Notes: generated by a model from the letters alone, not told the origin. DNA of 64,000 bases from Zygnema cylindricum (GCA_037447655.1 JBBHKE010000040.1:240028-304027), one strand, 5' to 3'. Shown: positions 10,415 through 22,390, numbered from the stretch's first letter. A program made the numbers and translations.

Positions 10415-11468
10415 TGAAACTCTGAGACCTCCATAAGTCCTCAGAGTGGACAACTTCCAAAAAGCCTCTAGGATAACCCTGACCCCTTTGTGTTTCAGTA
10501 AAAATAACTGCCACCCTGGCAAACAATAACTCTGACCACCTTCACCCTTGTAAAGGCAAGACTCTTCGAGTCGATAGCAAAAAGAATCTTTGAATTTGCT
10601 CCCCTGAGCAGTAAGTTATAGATGGTCAAAGTTGATCTTTTGTATTGAAGCTCTCTAGGAGAGAGGGTCCTATCTCCTAATTTTCTAAGTCTTTTCTCTC
10701 TCACAGACTCTATCTACTGATGTACGGAGCCAATCACATTACAATTCCGTACACAAAAGTACAGCTGCCGGTGTACTTTGTGTACGGACAATGTACGACA
10801 TGGCCTAAATGTCGACACGTGGTATGTCCGAATTCGCTCCTTTAATCCTCGGAGATGCCGTGATCCAATGTCATTTCGCCACGTGTCATCTGATGTGGCG
10901 ATGACCAAAAAATCGGCGAAATCCTCTTCCGCGATCTCGGCGTTAATTCCGGCCGTTCGATTAAATTCACATTTAATCGTAGTCGTAATAAATACATGCG
11001 CGGTATTCGTTTCACTAAATAAATAAATGCGCGGTATTGGTTTCTTATCCGTACCGTAATCCGTACTTTTACATTAGTGGATCTATGTCACCCGTAAGGA
11101 GTTTCAATTAAATTCGCTATCCTACGTATAAATGTTTAATTAAATATCAAACTATATATAATGTAACACTAGTTAAAGACTTAACGGCTAAGGCTATCGG
11201 CTACCGGCTGCCTACCGTTGGATAGGTACCCGTATCAAATCCTGTGACTGGCTCATACTTTTTAGTAAATAAACCCCTAACTAATATATATTTCTCGTAA
11301 ACCTTTGGATAGCCTAGGTAGCCATGGCTCTAGCTCCCTCTCCAATTTCTCAGTGACTGCGACAAGTTTGAGAGTTGGAGAGAGAAGTTAGAGGTAGACT
11401 GCCTCGTCTTCTTTCTATATTTCTATTTAGACCTAGAAAACACTTTAAATGGACGATTAATTTCTACA
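10415..11468 (-). repeat. 5' LTR of copia A
   Basis: On the minus strand it runs TGTAGAAATTAATCG to GGTCTCAGAGTTTCA, 1054 bp, and matches the left LTR of copia B (15550-16605) along its length. TG..CA ends are present. No partner 3' LTR exists, because copia A is cut off at 6509. A tRNA-like segment lies at about 11180-11250. Confidence 0.85.
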
Positions 11469-11548
11469 AAGAGGGTACCAAAAGGGTAGCTACTGAAGTG
11501 GGATAATTAGAGGGAAACTGTGGGGAGGGGGCGATCGGCCAAAGAAGG

Positions 11549-12520
11549 TTAAAGGAGTTTGAAGAGGCATAGTGCGCTGCGGCTATAGAACACTATGGGA
11601 GGGGTTGAGTATATAATGGTAAGGATAAACAAAATTAGGAGGGAAAAAAGGGTGTGGAGGGAGTGGGGGGGTGGGAAGAACCGGTGGTGAGGCATGGGCA
11701 ACGTTGGCATTTCCTCCAATTTTGGGGGGATTGGAAGCCTCCGCTGCTTTGCGCCGAGCCAATTTTCAACATTTTCGACGACATGTCTTTTTGTTTTGCA
11801 GTAAGCGCAAAACAAACGCTACACCTCCCCCGAGTTAGATTTCTGATTTTCAGCAATAAAAGCATTTGCATGAGAGAGATTTGGAGCAGAAAAAGAGAGA
11901 AGTTTCGTCTCTTCATGCAACATTTTTTGGACAAAGCGAGTAAAAGGGAATAGATTGGTCTAATTTTTCAAACAAAGAAATGAACGGGGAAAAGGTTTCA
12001 GGGAATCCTCCCAAAAGGGTAGAGGAGAGGTCCTCGTCGAAAAAATGCATGCCTGTCGGAAGACAATTCGACCGTGCTAATCCAGTCTTGAATGGATTAA
12101 GTCGGTTTTTTCATTAAGTTAAAAAACGCTCGTTTTTGAATTCGGCGAGCGGCCCATCCAGTTTGAATATAAGCTGATTAAAGACAATTCCAAGCCTCGA
12201 CAGAAAAGGAGGCGTCACGAATAAGACGAGTGCGCTCGGTAGTAAGTGACATCACTAGGCAAGCTTGCGCATCCTCATCCTTTTGTTTCCATGCAGCTAT
12301 TGCCAACTCTTTTGTAGATTTTTTTGCTGGTTTATCAGTAGAGGAAAAGGTAGGAGGTTTTGAAATTCCTATAAAATGGTCCCAAATCTTCTCGTGTTTG
12401 AAAAAAATGCATTGCTGAAAAAGACCAATCATAGAAATTTTGGCCATCAAACTTCTGGATACTATTAGAAATGGCATGGCCGGGCCCATAACCTATTGGA
12501 GGTGGATTCGCGGAAGCCAT
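11549..12520 (-). pseudogene. Copia E gag remnant
   Basis: Minus-strand frames spell a UBN2-type copia gag: MASANPPPIGYGPG, then KFDGQNFYDWSF, FFKHEKIWDHFIG, AWKQKDEDAQACLVMSLTTE and RLIRDASFSVEAW. Further down come a possible zinc knuckle start FCAYCKTKRHVVEN and GAKQRR. Start ATG at 12518-12520. The frames shift at least three times (near 12335 and between 11815 and 12178), and no protease, integrase or RT follows; the element ends abruptly before copia A's LTR. It is a different family from A/B and is not expressible as one protein. Confidence 0.8.
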
Positions 12521-12605
12521 GAAATTATACACAAGAGAAAGATCAATGTATTGGAGAGAGAGATTGATTTGTATTTGGGATGATTTCATTAAGTGACAAG
12601 AGTCA

Positions 12606-12613
12606 CTTATATA
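12606..12613 (-). promoter_or_regulatory. TATA box, probable LTR promoter of copia E
   Basis: TATATAAG on the minus strand, about 90 bp upstream of the E gag start. It fits the promoter of a 5' LTR, whose outer limit I cannot set. Confidence 0.45.
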
Positions 12614-12689
12614 CAAAAATATACAGTTCTAATTATTGTGGAGTCTAAGTGTTTTACGGTACGCTATAACAAAGGGATCCTAGTCTAGA

Positions 12690-12970
12690 TTCTAACAAAT
12701 GTATGTAGGACAAAAAGAAAGACTAGATCGACGCCCAAAGGATTAGACCGACGCTCAATGGAGTTGTACGTAAGGAAAGACTTGACCGACGTATGTAGTG
12801 AAAAGTACAAAAAGACTAGACAAACGTATGAAAGTATGGTCAGGACAAAAAGTGAGTCATCCGGATAAGATGGTTGGCAAGACTTGATCGATGTAAGAAA
12901 TGAAAAGTACGGACAAGACCACCGACACATATAATAAAAGGTACAGATGTGACAAAAGTGGACTGACGCT
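12690..12970. repeat. Degenerate minisatellite
   Basis: Imperfect units of about 35-45 bp share words such as AAAGACTTGACCGACGTATG and AAAAGTACGGACAAGACC. No gene is present. Confidence 0.6.
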
Positions 12971-12984
12971 AAATGTCCCTTAAC

Positions 12985-13170
12985 ACCTTCCCCTTGCCCC
13001 TCTCCTTCTCCGTGCACCTTTTATCCACTCCTTCTCTCCCCCTCCTTTGCCCTCCTCCTCTCTTTACCATCGTCAACTTATCCCTCTCCCCCTCCCCCTA
13101 CCCTTCCCCTGCCCATGCCCCTCCCTCTTCGCCTCCGTCTCCCCCCTCTCCCTCGCCCTCTCCCTCAGTT
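12985..13170. repeat. Pyrimidine-rich (CCCTCT) low-complexity tract
   Basis: Almost pure C/T on the plus strand. The Ser/Pro-rich open frame it generates is a composition artefact. Confidence 0.85.
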
Positions 13171-13232
13171 GAATCTCGTGTAGCTTACTACATTTTCCCG
13201 ATTCTTTCCATAGTATAAGTTTCTAATTCTTG

Positions 13233-13510
13233 TATCTTTATATATAAATATAAATATATATATACACATACACATACGCACACACACACACATATATATA
13301 TACATTTATATATATATATATACATGTATATATGCATTTATATATGCATTTCTATATAGATTTCAATTTATATATATATATATATATATATATATCTATA
13401 TTTACAATTTATTTATATATATATGCATGTATATATGTATATATGCATATCCATATGTATACATATATTTACATATATATACGTACATATGTGTGTGTGT
13501 GTGTCATGTG
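13233..13510. repeat. TA/CA/TG microsatellite cluster
   Basis: Long runs of ATATAT with embedded CACACA and GTGTGTGT. The Ile/Tyr-rich frame across it is not a gene. Confidence 0.9.
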
Positions 13511-14750
13511 TATAAGTTTTTTACGTACACTTTTGTATTTCATTTATTTTCATGACACATTCCATGTGAGTTAAATAGAAAAGAAAAAGATCTAAAGTAC
13601 ATATGACATATGTTGAGGTAGTTATAGGTACGTTGGAATAGTTTTGTTGAAATATCGCTATCGAAACTGATTACAACTAAGTACACCAGTCGTACAGTGT
13701 CTACTTATAAAGGAAACGTGAGAAAACGTGTAAAAACTCAACAACATTTCTATCTAGAAGGGTACAAAGTAAATTTGAAATTTTTTGGATGTCTATTGTT
13801 CCCACTCAACTTGTCTTAGCGTGTGACATTTGACTTGTTTTCCCCAAAGCCACTAATTTTCCTCGAGTTTGACTCTAGTATTCTTTGAAAACATTTGATG
13901 GTTTTCTCTAGAAATTGTGGTTTGCATATTAAAGATAACATTCACACAAATATTTGGATCTCATTTTCCATAAGTCACTGTTGGGATATTTTATTTATAA
14001 AATTCACTAATTCTTCACTCCTCAACTTAACCAAAGGATTTAACACTACTGCGCTGAAATCAACCTATCTTAATAACTTAACGACTATATAGTTTGGTTA
14101 ATTAAATGTTACATAAGGTTCAAAATGATCAAAATTGATTACTTTAATTGAATAATTACAATTGAGATGGAACTCCAACACGTCATGAAATAAAAACATG
14201 AAAGGAACATAGACAAACACTTCGATTCTACCTTAATGTCATGATTCAATATTGAACGTAAAAACTTTACATAAAAAATTGGTACATAGAGATAAAAATT
14301 GCCCAATTTGGATTTGAATCAATATATTGATTGCCATTTTCAGAAAAAGAAAAAACACAAGTAGGAGAATTGAAGATAACTTGTGAGAGAAAGCCATGTA
14401 AAAATAATTCTAAATTACTCAACATTGCACTTTTTTTTCTTAAATAAACCTTTTGGAGTATTATCAAAACTTTGACAAAAAGCTCCGTTAGAAAAGATAA
14501 ATCTTGACTGAATTCTACGCCTCGAAACTTTGCACTTTCTTGATCTAAAAAAAAATAGTTGGACACCTAATTTTACTTTTGATTCCCACTCATTATCAGT
14601 CTTAAGTATTCACAATTTATGTAAGCAATGATATTTAAGGTAGCTCAAAAGTAATCGAAATGAAAAAGTTTCCTACCTCTTATGTCATTGACGGGAAAGC
14701 TTTGATATGATCATAAGAAATAAGAAAAAATATATTATATATATTTTTTT
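13511..14750. other. AT-rich spacer, no gene seen
   Basis: Both strands hold only short AT-driven open frames. No transposon termini were recognised. Confidence 0.55.
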
Positions 14751-14753
14751 GTT

Positions 14754-14960
14754 TTTTGCAACGTGAAAAGTTTTCTGACTGCATCTAACGAAGTGTCACA
14801 CAAAATTTGACATCCACCATTAAATATGTACACAAGAAATAAGATTTTTTTTTTTTTTTTGCACCTTGAAATGTTTTTTGACTGCATCTAATTAACTGTC
14901 ACACATTTTTTGATATCCACCCTTAAAGATGTACACAATAAACAAAAAAAGTTTTTTTAT
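14754..14960. repeat. About 103-bp direct duplication
   Basis: GCAACGTGAAAAGTTTTCTG at 14758 and GCACCTTGAAATGTTTTTTG at 14861 head two similar units; both continue with GACTGCATCTAA, a GTCACACA word and ATGTACACAA. Confidence 0.7.
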
Positions 14961-15078
14961 TATTATAATTTGTTTTACAACCAATAAAGTGTCACACATT
15001 TCCCTCAGAACTTCCGGCTCCGTTTTGAGCACCGCCCGGCGCTGCGGCCGCTGCTACCAAATAATTATTAAAATTATT

Positions 15079-15510
15079 TTAAGCAGCACCCTGCACTGGC
15101 ATCTCTGCCGCCGATCTATTTTGAGGAACTACCAGCGCTGTCGACGCCAATATTCCTAAGAATAGTGTAAGTCTTCTATTCACTGCCGCCAAACGATCTT
15201 GAGCCTCAACCAACAATGTAGCAAAATTAGGGGAGGCCAACTCTTCTGCGGGTGCCAGCAAAGTACTACCACTACCTTCAGCAGTGGTCCGCATTCCCGC
15301 CCTCAAATTACTTTGAGACAGCGCTGTCCTCGCAAAGTACTACCACTACCTTGAGTAGTGGTCCGCATTCCCGCCCTCAAATTACTTTGAGACAGCGCTG
15401 TCGTCACAAAGTTATTTTGAGCATTTCGCTGAGATTTCGTCGCTATCCTCAAATCAAAATGAGTAGCGTCCAGCTCTGTCGTCAAATCTTTAGCGCTGAA
15501 TTAAGTTTCT
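15079..15510 (-). other. Open minus-strand region, uncertain coding
   Basis: Two overlapping frames are unusually GC-rich for the surroundings. The distal one (15079-15306) encodes an Ala/Leu-rich stretch (FATLLVEAQDRLAAVNRRLT) followed by a hydrophobic segment LFLGILASTALVV that could span a membrane. The upstream frame is shifted by a 74-bp tandem duplication at 15259-15406. No family was recognised. It may be the last exon of a decayed gene or element adjoining copia B. Confidence 0.3.
15259..15406. repeat. 74-bp tandem duplication
   Basis: CAAAGTACTACCACTACCTT starts at 15259 and again at 15333; the two units are nearly identical. Confidence 0.9.
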
Positions 15511-15549
15511 CAGCTTCCACTACTGCCCTAGTAGTGAGTAAGGATGGGA

Positions 15550-16605
15550 TGTGAAACTCTGAGACCTCCATAAGTCCTCAGAGTGGACAGCTTCCAAGAA
15601 GCCTCTAGGATAACTCTGACCCCTTTGTGTTTCAGCAAAAACAACTGCCTCCTTGGCGGACAAAAACTTTGACCACCTGCACCCCCGTGAAGGGAAGACT
15701 CCCCTGAGTCTATAACAAAAAGAATCTGTGAATTTGCTCCCTTGAGCAGTAAGTTATGGAGGGTCAAAGCTGACCTTTTGTACAGAAGCTCTCTGGGAGA
15801 GAGGGTCCTATCTCCTAATTTTTCTAAGTCCTATCTCTCTCACAGACTCTATCTATTGATGTACGGAACCATTCAGATTACAGTTGCGTACGCAAAAGTA
15901 CAGTTGCCGGTGTACTTTATGTACGGACATTGTACAACATGGCCTAAATGTCGACACATGTCATATCCGAATTCGGTGCCATAATCTCCGGAGATACCAC
16001 GATCCAATGTAATTTTGCCACGTGTCATCCGATGTGGCGATGGCCACAAACCGCCGAAATCTTCTTCCGCGATCTCGGCGGTAATTCCGGCAGTCCGATA
16101 AAATTCGAATTTAATCGTAGCCGTAATAAATACATGCGCGGTATTCGTTTCACCTAAGAAATAAATGCGCGGTATTTATTTCTTGTCCGTAACGTAACCC
16201 GTACTTATACATTACCGGATCTATGTATCCCGTAAACAATTACAGTTAAATGAATTATCCCACGTATTAATGTTTAATTAAATATCAAACCATATAGTAC
16301 GTAACACTAGTTCTAGACTTAACGGCTAAGGCTACCGGCTACCTGCTGTCTGATGGCCAATAGATACTTGAATCAAATCTTGTGGCCGGCACATACCTTT
16401 TAGTAAATAAACCCCTAACTAATATAAATTTCCCGTAAACCTCTGGATAGCCTAGGTAGCCATGGCTCTAGCTCCCTCTCCAATTTCTCAGTGACTACGA
16501 CAAGTTTGTGAGTTGGAGAGAGAAGTTAGAGGTAGACTACCTCAGCTTCTTTCTATATTTCTATTTAGACCTAGAAATACTTAAAATGGACCATTAATTT
16601 CTACA
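15550..16605 (-). repeat. 3' LTR of copia B
   Basis: On the minus strand it follows the polypurine-like AAAATAAGGGGAG (16606-16618) and runs TGTAGAAATTAATGG to CTCAGAGTTTCACA, 1056 bp. It matches LTR A. A tRNA-like segment lies at about 16318-16400. Confidence 0.85.
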
Positions 16606-16618
16606 CTCCCCTTATTTT

Positions 16619-18133
16619 CTAGTCAATCTTTAATTTCAGACCGCACTTCTCCCTGCAGAAAATTAGCTTAGGGGAAGGCACAGGTTTGGTCATCATATCT
16701 GCTACCATCTCACTATCTGCTCTGTACTCTAAACTGATTATTTTGTTTTCTACATTCTTTCTAACAAAGCTGAGTCTGATGTCCATGTGTTTGGCTTTAA
16801 AATGATGTTTAGGATTGGCAAAAATAGCGATTGCTGCCTGATTATCACAAAATATTTTCTGCACACCACTCTTAAGGTGACCAAGCTCACCAAGCAAAGA
16901 CTTGACCCACATCAATTCTTTTACATCAGAGCAAGAGGCCATATACTCAGCCTCCATGGTCGACTGAGCAATAACTTTTTGCTGTTTGCTACTCCAACAG
17001 CAAGCCCCATCACCCACATATAATAAATATCCAGAAGTGCATCTCCTCATCGGAGCATCACCATAACTGGCATCACTCCAAGTAGTGATAACAGTATTCT
17101 CCCCACCCAAATGCAACCATAGATCCCAAGTTCCTATCAAATATTCAAGGACCCTCTTAGTTGCCTCCCAATCCCTCTTAGTGGTAGCATTTAGACTTCT
17201 TCTCAGCACTCCTACAGCTGCAACTAAATCAGGCTGGGTACAATTCATAAAATAGATTAGACTTCCCACTACTTGCCTGTAAGGAATAGTCTGCATGAAC
17301 TTGTGTTTTTCAGGAGATAATTCCTCGTCTAAGACTATGACTCCTTCTTCCTCACTCCCCTCACTTCCCTTTTTCAACTCAATTGGAGTTGTACAACTAT
17401 TAGCTTTATCCATTTGAAATTTTTCAAGCATGTTCCCTATTGCTTCCTTTTGAGTCAATCTTATATTTTTTCTTTTTCGGTCTCTCTCTACTTGAATTCC
17501 CAAAATATATTTTGCTTCCCCCATATCCTTCATTTCAAATCTCCCCTTAAGATTGGTTTTCAGTTTATTAATTTTTTCCATTGATTTACTTAAAACAAGC
17601 AAATCATCAACATAAATTGCAATAAATATAAAACCTTCCTCATCTTCGAAAACATAGATTGAGTGATCTGAGCTGATCCGGATATATCCCTGATCGGTAA
17701 AAAACTCATCAAGCTTCTTATTCCACTGTCGAGGCGCCTGTTTCAAACCATAAAGAGATTTAATCAGCCGGCATACCTTACTCTCCTCTCCTTCCTCCAC
17801 AAACCCTTTGGGTTGTCGCATGAAGATCTCCTATTCCGATTCTCCATGCAAAAAGGTTCTTTTGATGTCCATCTGGTGCACTTCTATGTCTTGCGCTGCT
17901 GCCAGGCTGAGAAGTATGCGGATGGAGGAAAATCTGACCACCGGGGCAAAGGTTTCCTCGTAGTCAATTCCCTCATTTTGTGTAAATCCCTTTGCCACTT
18001 GTCGGGCCTTGTAGCGCTCGATTGTGTTATCTGGGTTCAGTTTTAATTTGAAAACCCACTTACAACCGATTGGTTTTCGGTTAGGTGGACAATCCACCAG
18101 CTCCCAAGTATCGGCTGCCATAATTGAGGCCAT
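16619..18133 (-). pseudogene. Copia B reverse transcriptase and RNase H
   Basis: Two frames (17831-18133 and 16619-17821) cover the complete copia RT and RNase H. Motifs are RKPIGCKWVFKLKLNPD, ERYKARQVAKGFTQNEG, SLYGLKQAPRQW, the catalytic YVDDLLVL, and for RNase H SDASYGDAPMRRCTSGYLL, STMEAEYMA, FCDNQAAI and KAKHMDIR. The protein ends at a stop next to the polypurine tract, as a full-length pol should. A stop/frame break at about 17822-17830 (after FLHGESE) separates the two frames. With copia A this is the better preserved copy; catalytic residues are all visible. It supplies the enzymes for reverse transcription of the element in cytoplasmic particles. Confidence 0.92.
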
Positions 18134-18525
18134 CTCCTCATTGATGGCTGTCTTTCACCGATTTCTTTCTGGACAAGTCATCGCCTGTCCATAAGTTTGA
18201 GGTTCATCTTGATGAGATAGTTTAGTTACCTTGTTTTTAACCTATTTTTCTTGCAGTCTTTTGCTACTTCTCCTTCCCCCCTCAAAATCTGAGGCCGGAA
18301 TAGATGGTTCTCATGGATTCTTTCGAACAAACTCGGCTTCTCCCCTATCCCTTGATTCCGAATCAATTTCCACCATGTCTTCTGCTTCGGGTAGAGTTGT
18401 CATAGGAGTTTCCACAGCCGAGTCCTTTTCGGTCTAATTTGTACCTGCAAGAATGTCATCTTCTCTAAAACCTGGATAGTTAGGAAGCTCAAAGTCATCG
18501 GAATTTTCTGACTCAAATCTGATTT

Positions 18526-19206
18526 TTACTGACTTCGTATATTTGAAGGGATCCACAGAATTCCTTCATCAAAAACTACTAGATGCTTTACTAAGATTAT
18601 ATCTTCCGTTTTTAGATCATAAACTCTATATCCTTTAACATCCTCATCATATCCTAATAAGTATCCCGGATTTCCTTTACGATCTAGCTTCCAATTGGAC
18701 CGATGAGTATCTAGATTGAATACTTCACTACCGAAAATCTTTAAGTGAGATATGTCTGGTTTCCGACCTGTCCATCTCTCATAAGGTGTTTGATCTTTTA
18801 TAGCTGAAGTAAGAACTCTATTTTTGAGGTAATTAGCACAGTTCATTGCTTCTGCCCAAAACCTTTTTCCTATCTTCTTATCTAACAACATACTTCTAGC
18901 ACTATCACTTAGTGTTCTATTTAACCTTTCAGCTACCCCATTCTGTTCAGGGTTGTCATGGACTGTCTTTTGGTGTTGGACCCCATCTTCCCTCAGAAAA
19001 TCCTCAAACAGGTTAGAAGTATACTCTTCACCATTGTCACTCCGTATTCTCTTGATTGGAGTTTCATGGAGTTTTTCGCTCCATGCTTTATATTGTCTAA
19101 AACAATCCTGAGCTTCGGACTTGTTTTTCACAAAATACAATCGGGAATACCGAGACCAATCATTTGTGATAGTCATCATAAATCTCTTCTCCCTCGGTGA
19201 GGGCAC
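18526..19206 (-). pseudogene. Copia B integrase core and C-terminal region
   Basis: An open frame of 226 codons contains the integrase core from TITNDWSRYSRLYF through the second catalytic Asp (RIRSDNGEEY) to the Glu block (HDNPEQNGVAERLNRTL), then the typical copia run MLLDKKIGKRFWAEAMNCAN, ending in LLGYDEDVKGYRVY. It joins element DNA to the genome. Frame breaks isolate it from the upstream protease part (19207-19364) and from RT; the acidic linker at 18231-18440 is broken by stops. Confidence 0.9.
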
Positions 19207-19364
19207 TTTAGCCGGTCTCCAAATATTTGTGTGTACTAAATCTAGAATTTTTTCTCCCTTATAGGTGGCTTTTTAGGAAATGGTAATCTGTGTGTTTTAC
19301 CTCGAGCACATCCACTACAATCACTTATATTATCATTCTCACTGAACTTAATCCCTTCCACCAC

Positions 19365-19844
19365 TCACATTTTTTTCATCTCTCTTAACTTGTCTAGATT
19401 CACATGCCCAAGCCTCTTATGCCACATCATAATATCATGAACACCAGCATAATAAAGTTTCTTCTTTTCATTACTTAAAACCAGCCTAAACATCCCATGG
19501 CTTCCTATCTCAGCAATGAAATAGACATCCTCCTCAAAACTAGCAGTAAAGACTCCTTCCCTAGTGCTAGTAAAAAAACCCTTATCATCTAATACGGATG
19601 TAGAGATGAGGTTTTTGTTCAGCTCCGGAATAAACAATACATTGGAGAGTGTTACTATGGATGTCTTTCCTTCTACTAACACTTTCAAATCTACCGATCC
19701 TACAAGAGTAGTGGTGACTATCCTCCCATCCCCGTACTCTATCTCTACGGTGGGAATATTTCTTATCTTAGTGAACAGGTGCCTATCCTTACACATGTGC
19801 ATGGAGGCACCTGAATCTACAATCCAGCTTGCTTCACCTTTCAA
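19365..19844 (-). pseudogene. Copia B protease and GAG-pre-integrase
   Basis: The frame starts just before the aspartic protease site SWIVDSGASMHMC and runs to the pre-integrase motif MMWHKRLGHVNLDKL, where a stop at 19365 interrupts it; the DCSGCARGKTH-type finger follows in another frame. A stop at about 19870 separates it from gag. The protease would cleave the polyprotein. Confidence 0.88.
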
Positions 19845-20950
19845 TCCACCGTAAGCACATTTCTGCCTTTATGGAATTTCGACCTCGTTTTTCACCTCCA
19901 ACTCCTCATCTAAAAGGAGCTCATCGTCCTCGTCCTCGGATTTTGCCTCATGTACCTGTGTCACAAGGGCCTTTTTCTTTCCTCTCGGGGTACCACCGAT
20001 CTGCCCCTCCTTTAACCAAAGTTCGGTTAGCTTAGTGCACTCTGCCATATAGTGCCCAGGTTTTTTACAAAAATGACATAAACCTTTGGGAGCCCTTAGT
20101 CCGAACTCGTCGGTCTGATTTTTGTGCTGCCTCCCCCCATAGTTTCCGACCGGTTTTCGGGAATCCTTGTTCCTCTAATCGGTCCCAGTTGCCAAGGCCT
20201 GGCCACTCTTTCCTCCCCTTCGGATCTCAATCGTATTCTCCCAAACGAGAATCATCCCTACAATTGAGTTCCATATCCACCTTGAGTCCGGCAAGTCCTG
20301 CACACGGTTGACTATATTCTCGAACTCATCGGGTAACTTCATCAGTAAACAGTTAACCTTTTCTTTTTCACTAAAATCTTTTCCCGCACTCTCTAGCTCC
20401 ATGAAGAGTGTAGCAAGCTCATTGCAAAAATCCAACATTATCCCCCCTTTGTATACATATTCCTTAACTTTCTGATCAGCCAACTATTGTTGCTGAATCG
20501 TACCACTTCGGTACATCTCTATGAGAGCCATCCAAAGATCAGATGCCCTTTCTACTTGCAAATGAGGGCATGCAAGTCCTTGAGTGAGATGGTGTAGGAT
20601 GAAGTGCTTTGCCGCCATATTGTTCAAGTCCCAGCTTTTAGTATCATTCTCCTTGTTCCTCGAATAGGTGAGATGAATGTTGAACTAGTTGCTATTGGTG
20701 TGGTCGTCTCCTTCTCCGCTCCTTTGTCCACCACCTCTCCTTCCTTTGTCTCCTCCGTTGAAGTTGGACCTGCTTTGTTTGTGAATCTGCTTCCTTTAAA
20801 CCCTGGAGGAGTTCCAAGACTTGATGGACTCCCTAATCGTCCACTCACTATCCCCCTAAACCTTTTTTTGCATGGAGCTCCTATCATCATACTTTCCCAG
20901 TATATGAAGCCAGTTCCATTAAAGATTGGTACCCTAGAGGGTGGGCCCAT
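19845..20950 (-). pseudogene. Copia B gag
   Basis: Frames at 20624-20974, 20480-20620 and 20175-20483 give MGPPSRVPIFNGTG, AAKHFILHHLTQGL, VKEYVYKGGIMLDFCNELAT and LPDSRWIWNSIVGM, then the zinc knuckle CHFCKKPGHYMAEC near 20045-20090 with all four ligands present (copia A has Tyr for His). Stops at about 20484 and 20175 break it. It is the structural capsid protein of the element. Start ATG taken at 20948-20950, just inside the 5' LTR edge. Confidence 0.85.
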
Positions 20951-20954
20951 AACC

Positions 20955-21744
20955 AGAAACTCTGAGACCTCCATAAGTCCTCAGAGTGGACAGCTTCCAA
21001 GAAGCCTCTAGGATAACCCTGACCCCTTTGTGTTTCAGCAAGAACAACTGCCAATCTGGCAAACAAAAACTCTAACCAACTTCACCTCTGTGAAGGCCAG
21101 ACTCCTGGGAGTCGATAGCAAAAAGAATCTCTGAATTTGCTCCCCTGAGCAGTAAGTTATGGAATGTCAAAGTTGACCTTTTGTACAGAAGCTCTCTGGG
21201 AGAGAGGGTCCAATCTCCTAATTTTTCTAAGTCCTATCTCTCTCACAAACTCCATCTACTCATGTACGGAGCCAATCAGATTACTACTCCGTACACAAAA
21301 GTACAGCTGCCGGTGTACTTTCAGTACGAATGTTGTACGACATGGCCTTAATGTCGACACGTGGTATATCCAGATTCGCTAACTATCAAACGTATAAATG
21401 TTTAATTAATTATCGAACCCTACATTACGTAGCACTATCTCTAGTGTTAACGGATAAAGCTACCGGCTACCAATTGATTACCGGCCGGCAGGTTCTAAGT
21501 TCAAATCCTGGAGGTGGCACATATATTTTAGTAAATATATCCCTAATTATAAATAAACTAATATTTATATCCCGTAAACCTCTAGATAGCCTAGGTAGCC
21601 ATGGCTCTAGCTTCCTCTCCAATTTCTCAGAGACTGCGACAAGTTTGAGAGTTGTTGAGAGAAGTTAGAGGTAGACTTCCTCGGCTTCTTTCTATATTTA
21701 TATTCAGACTTAGAAAATACTTTAAAAGACCACTAATTTCTACA
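20955..21744 (-). repeat. 5' LTR of copia B, internally deleted
   Basis: Same ends as the other LTRs, but only 790 bp. About 270 bp after the GTCGACACGTGG block (junction near 21378) are missing. No matching 5-bp duplication is visible around copia B, so the element has been rearranged or the TSD has decayed. Confidence 0.8.
21433..21520 (+). other. tRNA-like segment in the copia A/B LTR
   Basis: An A-box-like stretch (AACGGATAAAGCTACCGGCT) is followed about 40 bp later by a B-box-like AGTTCAAATCCTGG. The same arrangement recurs at 11172-11250 and 16318-16400. It does not fold into a convincing tRNA by eye and may be an old SINE inside the LTR. Confidence 0.3.
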
Positions 21745-22022
21745 GCATTGCCGGCCGTCGATGTGCAGATCTCCGTACGGATGGCGTAATGTTACATTGC
21801 CAACCGTCGATATGCAGAAATCCGTACGGCTGGCGTAATGTTGCATTGCCAACAGTTGATGTGTAGATCTCCATACGGCTGGCGTAATGCTACATTCTCG
21901 ACTGTCGATGTGCAGATCTCCGTACGGCTAGTGTAAGGTTACATTCCCAACCGTCGATTTGCAAATCTCCGTACGGCTTGCGTAATGTTGCATTGCCAAC
22001 CGTCGGTATACATACCGCCGTA
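21745..22022. repeat. 49-bp satellite S, block 1
   Basis: Tandem units near 49-50 bp with the words CCGTACGGCTGGCGTAATG and TTGCCAACCGTCG. Interrupted by MITE M5, the block resumes at 22186. Related blocks lie at 57800-58480, 61260-61816 and 62358-62540. Confidence 0.85.
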
Positions 22023-22185
22023 CACCACAGTATTTATATCTGGTTGAATTTTCGTTCTTTACCCTATTTTAAACGGTACCTTAATTAACGTCAAAGAAAA
22101 TTAAAACCATTTAATCCTACTAGAGGAAAAAAATCAAAATTTTAAGAACCCAAATTAGTGACTTTGACATTAATGATTCGCGGTG
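22023..22185. mobile_element. Mariner-like MITE M5 (163 bp) in satellite S
   Basis: The right end AATGATTCGCGGTG is clear, the left end CACCACAGTATTTAT degenerate. TA is duplicated at 22021-22022 and 22186-22187. Confidence 0.65.
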
Positions 22186-22390
22186 TAGCGTTGCCTTGGG
22201 TCGCGGTACGGACCAGTGTACCGCTAGCACAATGTAGCGTTGCGGTGCGTCGCAATACAGACCGCCGTACGGCTGACACAATCTAAAGTTGCCACTTGTC
22301 CCGAGCACATACTACCAGCCGTACCGGCCCCTAAAAAAGCGTCGTTAGAAGTAAGCGGGGTTCGGCAAAAGTGGCGTATAGTGTGCAGAT
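22186..22390. repeat. Satellite S, block 1 continued, and end segment
   Basis: One or two further units, then CCGTACCGGCCCCTAAAAAA and GCAAAAGTGGCG, a terminal segment that also closes the block ending near 58555. Confidence 0.7.

Noticed and set aside
12973-13574. Pro/Ser- and Tyr/Ile-rich plus frames
   Set aside because: Low-complexity CT and TA microsatellites.
21433-21520. tRNA gene
   Set aside because: Box-like words only; no convincing cloverleaf by eye, and the segment is part of an LTR.
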